Below the pieces are notes generated by a model. The model made no database searches and was not told the DNA's origin. It worked only from the letters and a program-made list of their open reading frames with translations. From assembly GCF_947495285.1 (NCBI RefSeq), contig NZ_CANLXZ010000018.1, forward strand, positions 1-64,000: DNA of 64,000 bases, written 5' to 3'. The translations under genes and the position numbers were made by a program. Numbering within the stretch: position 1 is the first letter of the stretch; the number at the start of each line of letters is the position of its first letter. Of the stretch, positions 58,970 through 64,000 are shown one piece after another. Source of the stretch: an uncultured Nonlabens sp. (GTDB taxonomy: Bacteria; Bacteroidota; Bacteroidia; Flavobacteriales; Flavobacteriaceae).

Positions 58970-59373
58970 GTTGTTTCAAATAGATCTCTCATTTCCTGAG
59001 ATATTTTAACTGGTCTGCCGTTTTTATCAATCGCACACCAGTCAGAGGTGGTTGTAACTAATAAGTCCATCGTAGACTCTTTATATATTTCTATAAAACG
59101 TTCATAACGTACGTTTGTTGCTCTACCTACTTGGGTTTTAATCAGTATTTTATCACCCAGAACAGCCGCTTTTTTGTACTCTATACAGTGTTTGAGCATT
59201 ACCCAGTCAAAGTTGTCTAGCATCTCTGGTGTGGCAACCGTAGTCCAGTGCTCTGTCGCGATATCGTTTGCCCATTGTACATAAACGACATTATTTACGT
59301 GATCTAGGTCGTCTATTTCTTCTATAGCAACGGTACGTTTTTTCTCAAAAACAGGAAGGTGAGCTTCAATCAT
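58966..59373 (-). CDS. Acyl-CoA thioesterase, 4HBT hot-dog family
   Basis: A 135-residue hot-dog protein. The motif DDLDHVNNVVYVQWANDIAT (about 22-41) contains the catalytic-type Asp/Asn seen in 4-hydroxybenzoyl-CoA thioesterases and YbgC. TTTSDWCAIDKNGRPVKISQ is the closing strand pair. It would hydrolyse acyl-CoA in the cytosol. It overlaps the beta-helix gene by 4 nt and shares 1 nt with the cyclase gene (TAATG), so three unrelated-looking products are translationally coupled. Confidence 0.88.
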   Translation of the reverse strand: MIEAHLPVFEKKRTVAIEEIDDLDHVNNVVYVQWANDIATEHWTTVATPEMLDNFDWVMLKHCIEYKKAAVLGDKILIKTQVGRATNVRYERFIEIYKESTMDLLVTTTSDWCAIDKNGRPVKISQEMRDLFETT

Positions 59374-60422
59374 TATTTTACTATATCGATTTCAAACATT
59401 TTAGGCCATCTTTTACCAGTAATAAAAAGCCTATTATTCTTCTTATCATAAGCAATACCGTTAAGCACATTATCAGATTCAGAGTAGTTAGGGATTTCTT
59501 TAGTAATACTATTCAGGTTAATCGCACTTTCTACAACACCATTCTTAGGGTTGATAATCATGATTAAATTAGTAGTATAAACGTTTGCATATATTTTACC
59601 ATCTATCCATTCTAATTCATTTATTTTAGAAACCACACCATCGGCACTTACTACTTCTATGTAACCTAGTTCTTCATAAGTATTAGGATCTATTTTCCAT
59701 ATTTTAGAAGTACCATCGCTTTTATAAAGATAAGTGCCATCGTTAGTAAGTCCCCAGCCTTCTAGACTGCGGTTGTATTTAAATTCATCTATTTTATTTA
59801 AGTCTAGGTCATATACATAACCTATTTTACTTTGCCAGGTTAATTGATACACCTTATTATTAAGTATAGTCATACCTTCTGCAAACTGGCTAGCAGGTAG
59901 ATCTACTTTTTTTACCACCTCGCCAGTTTCTACATTAGTAATTCTTAGATCACTTTCTTTAAATTGGCCAGTACTTTCATAGAGTGCATTTTCATGAAAC
60001 TCTAGTCCTTGTGTATATGCATTAGTATTGTGAGTATAGGTGTTGAGAATATTGTACTTGTAGATTTTAGCTTTTTTTGCAGGAATTCTTTTTATTTTGG
60101 TAGACACCGTAGTATTCATACCGTCCTTATATATGGTAGCTTTAAAAGTAAGATTTCCATAAGGTTGATTTTTCAGCTTTCGCGAAAGCGAGTTTCCACC
60201 AGCACCATCGATAACGGCATCATTTTGACTCCATATAATACTATCTGCACCTATAGATCTGTCATCAATTAGAGATAATTGGACTGTATCGTCCTCATTC
60301 CACTTTAATTTTGAATTAGAAACCTCTAATTTATAATTTTCTTTAAAAGTTTCTATGTCTGTTTTACAGCTTGATAATGAGATCACTGCTACGATTAGTA
60401 AAACCGAATTTTTCAATTTCAT
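59373..60422 (-). CDS. Glutaminyl-peptide cyclotransferase (beta-propeller type)
   Basis: A 349-residue lipoprotein (signal ending ISLSSCKTD). An N-terminal Ig-like part (about 25-110) precedes a five-bladed propeller of the bacterial/plant glutaminyl cyclase type: AYTQGLEFHENALYESTGQF, FAEGMTILNNKVYQLTWQSK, EGWGLTNDGTYLYKSDGTSK, NELEWIDGKIYANVYTTNLI, NGIAYDKKNNRLFITGKRWP. It would convert N-terminal Gln to pyroglutamate on exported proteins, a step linked to signal-peptidase products in Bacteroidetes. A palindrome copy at 60173-60192 encodes NSLSRKLKN in the Ig-like part. Confidence 0.9.
   Translation of the reverse strand: MKLKNSVLLIVAVISLSSCKTDIETFKENYKLEVSNSKLKWNEDDTVQLSLIDDRSIGADSIIWSQNDAVIDGAGGNSLSRKLKNQPYGNLTFKATIYKDGMNTTVSTKIKRIPAKKAKIYKYNILNTYTHNTNAYTQGLEFHENALYESTGQFKESDLRITNVETGEVVKKVDLPASQFAEGMTILNNKVYQLTWQSKIGYVYDLDLNKIDEFKYNRSLEGWGLTNDGTYLYKSDGTSKIWKIDPNTYEELGYIEVVSADGVVSKINELEWIDGKIYANVYTTNLIMIINPKNGVVESAINLNSITKEIPNYSESDNVLNGIAYDKKNNRLFITGKRWPKMFEIDIVK
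60173..60192. repeat. Dispersed palindrome, copy 14, inside the cyclase gene
   Basis: TCAGCTTTCGCGAAAGCGAG (17/20), read on the minus strand as SLSRKL, the third possible frame. Confidence 0.85.
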
Positions 60423-60474
60423 AATATTTTTTTATCAAGTGGAAAGATAGTTATAAAAAAGCATGAGAAAAACC

Positions 60475-60505
60475 TTTGTGTAAGTAAAACTAGAATGTAT
60501 ATTTG
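60475..60505 (+). promoter_or_regulatory. Full Bacteroidetes promoter of the SRP RNA gene
   Basis: TTTG at 60475-60478, a 19-nt spacer, then TATATTTG at 60498-60505. This matches TTTG-N19-TAnnTTTG exactly. The RNA begins about 5 nt later, which calibrates the other -7 elements here. Confidence 0.85.
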
Positions 60506-60509
60506 CACC

Positions 60510-60605
60510 GGGCAAGTCCTACACAACCAGCTCCTGCTGAACTCCTCCAGGGCGGGAACGCAGCAAAGGTAAGTGGTCGTAGCGGTGTGATGTAGGTAGC
60601 TTGCC
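60510..60605 (+). ncRNA. ffs: Signal recognition particle RNA, small bacterial type
   Basis: A 96-nt RNA whose ends GGGCAAGTCCTACA and TGTAGGTAGCTTGCC pair to form the long stem. The conserved apical domain is seen as GAACTCCTCCAGGGCGGGAA followed by CGCAGCAAAGGTAAG, containing the GGAA and AGCA symmetric-loop elements bound by Ffh. A T-run follows at once (60606-60613) as terminator. It binds Ffh to target membrane proteins to FtsY/SecYEG. The ends are estimated from stem pairing. Confidence 0.92.
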
Positions 60606-60613
60606 TTTTTTTT
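60606..60613 (+). terminator. T-run terminator of the SRP RNA
   Basis: Eight T residues directly after the closing stem of the SRP RNA; the RNA's own stem serves as the hairpin. Confidence 0.75.
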
Positions 60614-60660
60614 CTTTCTCCTTTTTAGTGATTTCTTCACATTAGTTTTTAAAATATTTT

Positions 60661-61464
60661 ATGAAAAGAGTAGTATTGGTTACCGGTGGTTCTTCTGGTA
60701 TAGGAAAAGCCATTGCATTATTTCTTCAAGATAAAAATTATACAGTTTACGGTACGAGTAGAAATCCAGATCGCTATCCAGATAGTTCTATAAAGTTACT
60801 TGCTCTAGACGTGCAAGATCAAAACTCTATTCATAATGCTGTTAATCTTCTTTTAGAAAAAGAAGGAAAAATAGATGTGCTTATTAATAATGCCGGTGTA
60901 GGTATTACAGGACCTATGGAAGAGACTCCTATAGACCAGGTTAAAAACGCGATGGACACTAATTTTTATGGTCCATTAAGAGTTTTACAAGCGGTGTTGC
61001 CAGTAATGAGAAAACAAAAATCTGGACGCGTCATTAATATAACTAGTATTGCAGGTTATATGGGTTTACCATATCGTGGTATCTACAGTGCTAGTAAAGG
61101 TGCGCTAGAAATAGCAACTGAAGCATATCGCATGGAATGTGCACATCTTAATATTCATTTTAGTAATGTAGCGCCTGGTGATTTTGCAACTAATATTGCA
61201 GCTGGTAGATTTCATGCTCCAGTTATAGCAGGAAGTGATTATGAATCGGGCTACACACATACTTTAAAGTTAATCGACGAGCATGTAGATAGTGGTCAGG
61301 ACCCTAAAGAAGTGGCCTCAAAAATCTATGAAATTTTACAAAAACCTAATCCAGGTATTCATTATAAAGTAGGTAGTTTTTTACAAAAATTTTCTATTTT
61401 TCTTAAAAAAATCCTTCCTGAAAAGACCTATGAAAGTATGCTTAAAAAGCATTACGGACTTTAA
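60661..61464 (+). CDS. Short-chain dehydrogenase/reductase
   Basis: A 267-residue classical SDR. VTGGSSGIGKAIALFLQD (7-24) binds NAD(P); LINNAGVGITGP is the NAG motif; INITSIAGYMGLPYRGIYSA then SKG holds Ser and YxxxK. The later PGDFATNIA is typical. The C-terminal stretch is hydrophobic and basic (FLQKFSIFLKKILPEKTYES), suggesting loose membrane contact. Substrate unknown. It lies 47 nt after the SRP RNA terminator. Confidence 0.92.
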   Translation: MKRVVLVTGGSSGIGKAIALFLQDKNYTVYGTSRNPDRYPDSSIKLLALDVQDQNSIHNAVNLLLEKEGKIDVLINNAGVGITGPMEETPIDQVKNAMDTNFYGPLRVLQAVLPVMRKQKSGRVINITSIAGYMGLPYRGIYSASKGALEIATEAYRMECAHLNIHFSNVAPGDFATNIAAGRFHAPVIAGSDYESGYTHTLKLIDEHVDSGQDPKEVASKIYEILQKPNPGIHYKVGSFLQKFSIFLKKILPEKTYESMLKKHYGL

Positions 61465-61854
61465 GAATAGGTACTTTTTCTAGCAGGTAGTTAGTTGATA
61501 GGTAGTCTTATTTTTTTAAATTATAAACCATACGGTAACTAATGGTATTAAGGATTTCTTATCTTCTATTAATAATAGTTATAATCGTACTTTTTACAAA
61601 TGTTGTATCTATTTATATAAAGCTTTAAAAAAAATAAGAATGGTAATGATTTTTCTTTTTTAAAGAAATAGGATATCGCATCAACTTATTAAGGAAATGT
61701 AATTATCAGAGAATCTTGATTTATATGTACAGCGCATAAAGAAATAGTTGTACTTTGATCTAAAACAAGGGTTTACAAGCAGGTTTATATTCCTAGGTAT
61801 TATTGTTCACTTAAATTTATATGTAATTCCGCTTTCGCGAAAGCGGAACCTGCA
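61465..61854. other. 390-bp spacer between convergent SDR and hydroxylase genes
   Basis: AT-rich DNA with no gene that I can support. A perfect palindrome copy is at 61828-61847, eight bases from the hydroxylase stop. No strong terminator hairpin is seen apart from that palindrome, which could act as one for the hydroxylase gene. Confidence 0.5.
61828..61847. repeat. Dispersed palindrome, copy 15 (perfect)
   Basis: TCCGCTTTCGCGAAAGCGGA with TT... AA flanking bases extends to a 22-bp palindrome, just beyond the 3' end of the hydroxylase gene. Confidence 0.95.
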
Positions 61855-62730
61855 TCAATGATCTTTCTTAAAGGGCTCAATTAATTGTTCATGAAAGGCA
61901 TCAGGATAATTTTCATCCCCAGGAAATCCTAATTCTAATTCTCCGTCGTGGTAAGGAATGTGTGCGGTACCAAACATATAATCCCAAACACTTAACGATA
62001 GACCATAATTAACCCCATGGGTAACCCCTTTAGGAAGTTTTTTTGCATGATGCCAGAGGTGCATTTTTGGATTATTTAATAGATATTTTAAAGGTCCATA
62101 ATCCCAATTTAGATTGGCGTGATTTAAGTGACCTATAAAAACAGCAATCATATGTATAATTATAAATTGATCGATACTAAATCCTATCATCGCTAGCGGC
62201 AAATACTGTAATGACTTATAGCATATAGTTTCCATAAAATGAAACCTAAATTGAGCCGCAAACCCCATTTCTTTAATACTGTGATGTACTTTATGAAATT
62301 CCCATAAAAAAGGAACACGATGCAATAGTCTGTGAATATTCCACTGGATAAAATCGGCTATAATAAACATGATTAACAGTTGCGTCCATATAGGTAAAGT
62401 ATTTACCTCTATCGCAACTAGGTTAGTAATACCTATTTGTGCCAGGCTATCGTTAAAAAGTTCTACAAAAACATCAGAAATGGCATTATAACCTATTAAA
62501 GAAAATAAGAAGAAATTAAAGAATAGATAAAATAAATCTAGCCAAAAATCTCTGCGTAATATTTTTTGATTTTTACGCCACGGCAGCCATATCTCCAGTA
62601 CAAAAACTAGTAAAGAAATCACAAGTAGCCAGTAAAAGTAATTAGTCCATGATGGGGTCATAATTTCACCCCACAAGTAAGAAGCATATCCTTTAAAGGA
62701 GCCTGTAAAGATATCTATATATTTTTTCAT
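61855..62730 (-). CDS. Sterol desaturase/fatty acid hydroxylase family protein
   Basis: A 291-residue integral membrane di-iron enzyme with about five helices. The His boxes are HRLLHR (HX3H), FHKVHHS (HX2HH), HLNHANLNWD and HLWHHAKKLPKGVTHGVNYG. Such enzymes hydroxylate or desaturate lipids; in Flavobacteria one candidate role is carotenoid or fatty-acid modification, but the substrate cannot be told. A minus-strand TATATTTG at 62751-62758 is a likely promoter. Confidence 0.92.
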   Translation of the reverse strand: MKKYIDIFTGSFKGYASYLWGEIMTPSWTNYFYWLLVISLLVFVLEIWLPWRKNQKILRRDFWLDLFYLFFNFFLFSLIGYNAISDVFVELFNDSLAQIGITNLVAIEVNTLPIWTQLLIMFIIADFIQWNIHRLLHRVPFLWEFHKVHHSIKEMGFAAQFRFHFMETICYKSLQYLPLAMIGFSIDQFIIIHMIAVFIGHLNHANLNWDYGPLKYLLNNPKMHLWHHAKKLPKGVTHGVNYGLSLSVWDYMFGTAHIPYHDGELELGFPGDENYPDAFHEQLIEPFKKDH

Positions 62731-62750
62731 GCTGTTTCAGGTTGTGTTAT

Positions 62751-62758
62751 CAAATATA
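62751..62758 (-). promoter_or_regulatory. Bacteroidetes -7 element for the hydroxylase gene
   Basis: The minus strand reads TATATTTG, an exact match 21 nt upstream of the ATG at 62730. Confidence 0.45.
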
Positions 62759-62873
62759 AAACTAGTCTTTAAAAAGGACTACTATAACGTTGTATTATAT
62801 TAGAAATCTATAATGGTATAATATCATTATCTTATTTTACTTTTACCTTATAAAAATGTATTCATGAAAAAGC

Positions 62874-64000
62874 TTCTATATCTATTCACTTTGTGTATTC
62901 TGGTTGCCTCTTGTAAAAAGGTAACAGACAAAGAAATATCTCTCCCAAAAGAGTCAACATACTTTGACTGGAGCGCTGCAAATGTTTATTTTCTTTTAAC
63001 TGATAGATTTAATAATGGCGATATCTCTAATGATAGCATTGTAGAGAGAAATGAAAAAACGGCAAAGCTGAGAGGCTCTAAGGGTGGTGATTTTGCAGGT
63101 ATTATTCAAAAAATTGACGAAGGATATTTTACTGATTTAGGAATAAATGCCATCTGGTTAACCCCTATATGGGAGCAAATACAAGGTGGTGTAGATGAAG
63201 GTACAGGGTTTTCTTATGCTTTTCACGGCTACTGGGCAAAGGACTGGACGGCAGTAGAACCTTCTTATGGTACACTAGAAGAATTCAAATCGCTAGTTAA
63301 AAAAGCGCACGATAAGGATATTAGAATCTTACTAGATGTAGTCATAAATCATACAGGACCGGTAACAACACAAGATCCATTATGGCCAGAAGACTGGGTA
63401 CGCACAGGTCCTAGTTGCACATATCAAGATCAAGAAACAGCTGTTACCTGTACACTTACTAATAATTTACCTGATATAAGAACAGATAGTAAACAAGAGG
63501 TAGAACTACCTGCTATTCTAAAAGAAAAATGGAAGAAAGAAGGTAGATACGATCAGGAAATAAAAGAACTAAATGATTTTTTTACCAGGACAGGGCTTAA
63601 AAAAACTCCTTCTAATTATTTAATTAAATGGGTGACAGACTATGCTAGAGAAACTGGTGTAGATGGTTTTAGAATAGATACCGTTAAACATGTAGAAGAG
63701 TCTGTGTGGGCTACCTTTAATGAACAGGCTAGACTTGCTTATAACGACTGGAAGAAAAACCATCCTCAAGAAGTCATTCATGATGACGAGTTTTTTATAC
63801 TAGGCGAGCTTTATGGTTATCAGGTGAGCGGCGGTAGATCTTATCCTTTTTCTGATGTAGAAGTAGATTACTTTGATGCTGGCTATGATGCACTGATCAA
63901 TTTTGGATTTAAAAGTCATGCTATATCAAATTATAAAGAACTCTTCAAAAGGTATGATGGTTTTAGAAAAAAACTTTTAAAAGAAAACCTTGGTAATGAA
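62874..64000 (+). CDS. Alpha-amylase family (GH13) lipoprotein, 3' end outside window
   Basis: An open frame of 375 complete codons from the ATG at 62874, running off the right end. The lipoprotein signal is MKKLLYLFTLCILVASCKK. GH13 motifs: NVYFLLTDRFNNGD, GINAIWLTPIWEQ, HGYWAKDWTAVEPSYGTLEE, region I DVVINH, region II GFRIDTVKHV (nucleophile Asp) and region III FILGELYG (acid/base Glu). It should degrade alpha-glucans in the periplasm or at the cell surface. No SusC/SusD pair is visible in this window, but neighbouring genes lie beyond the edge. Confidence 0.93.

Noticed and set aside
60419..60640. Minus-strand ORF of 73 codons across the SRP RNA region
   Set aside because: It is antisense to a clear SRP RNA with its own promoter and terminator; the Cys-rich translation is a by-product of the GC-rich RNA gene.
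1..64000. CRISPR array, prophage, complete insertion sequence, tRNA or rRNA genes
   Set aside because: No regularly spaced direct repeats, no transposase or phage genes with intact motifs, and no cloverleaf or rRNA signatures were seen on either strand.

Overview
The window is chromosomal DNA from a member of the Flavobacteriaceae (Bacteroidetes), probably a marine genus of the Nonlabens/Dokdonia type; the genus is an inference. The evidence is low G+C, many short Cys-anchored lipoproteins, a C-terminal type IX secretion sorting domain, families typical of the group (DUF4836, DUF4159, MbnP/MbnH, Zn-less class III sirtuin), no obvious Shine-Dalgarno sequences, and repeated use of the Bacteroidetes -7 promoter element TAnnTTTG. 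Most of the window is ordinary core genome. I saw no CRISPR array, prophage, tRNA or rRNA, and only an unclear gene remnant at the left edge.

Layout: 0-4.5 kb holds two YqaE/Pmp3 micro-proteins bracketing a lipoprotein-ABC ATPase-permease operon. 4.6-7.9 kb (minus) is sirtuin, lipoprotein, HEAT-like protein and purB. 8.1-12.4 kb (plus) has pheT and small membrane proteins, including an overlapping tandem pair. 12.5-15.8 kb has ribH and a TPR membrane protein (minus), diverging from recF-lipoprotein-dciA (plus). 15.8-20.2 kb is the large tamB gene, diverging from tsaD-rsmE. 22-25.8 kb has DUF1223, DUF4159, an AI-2E family transporter and a methyltransferase. 26-31.2 kb has an ABC-F ATPase, acyltransferase, NUDIX hydrolase, cyclophilin lipoprotein and a FabH-like synthase. 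31.5-34.8 kb is a copper-type operon (Cys-rich small protein, MbnP, diheme MbnH, outer-membrane protein). 35-43.2 kb has gcvP, a UbiA-like protein, a Dcp-ECF sigma-zinc anti-sigma operon and purE. 43.3-47.4 kb has two MsrB enzymes, a DM13 protein with a T9SS tail and a DEAD-box helicase. 48-54.8 kb has DNA glycosylase, SDR, methyltransferase and flavodoxin-like genes plus a LytS/LytTR two-component operon with a 7-TM protein and a lipoprotein. 55-64 kb has htpG, a beta-helix lipoprotein, thioesterase, glutaminyl cyclase, the SRP RNA, an SDR, a fatty acid hydroxylase and the start of a lipoprotein alpha-amylase.

The most unusual signal is a dispersed GC-rich palindrome, TCCGCTTTCGCGAAAGCGGA. 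It occurs 15 times, about once per 4 kb, in intergenic DNA and inside seven open reading frames. In five of these it is read as the peptide AFAKA. It resembles a protein-coding palindromic element or a genome-wide binding site, and I cannot assign it to a named family. Secondary points are an ABC ATPase without an H-loop histidine, tamB with no canonical start codon in front of its signal anchor, and an SRP RNA promoter that matches TTTG-N19-TAnnTTTG exactly.
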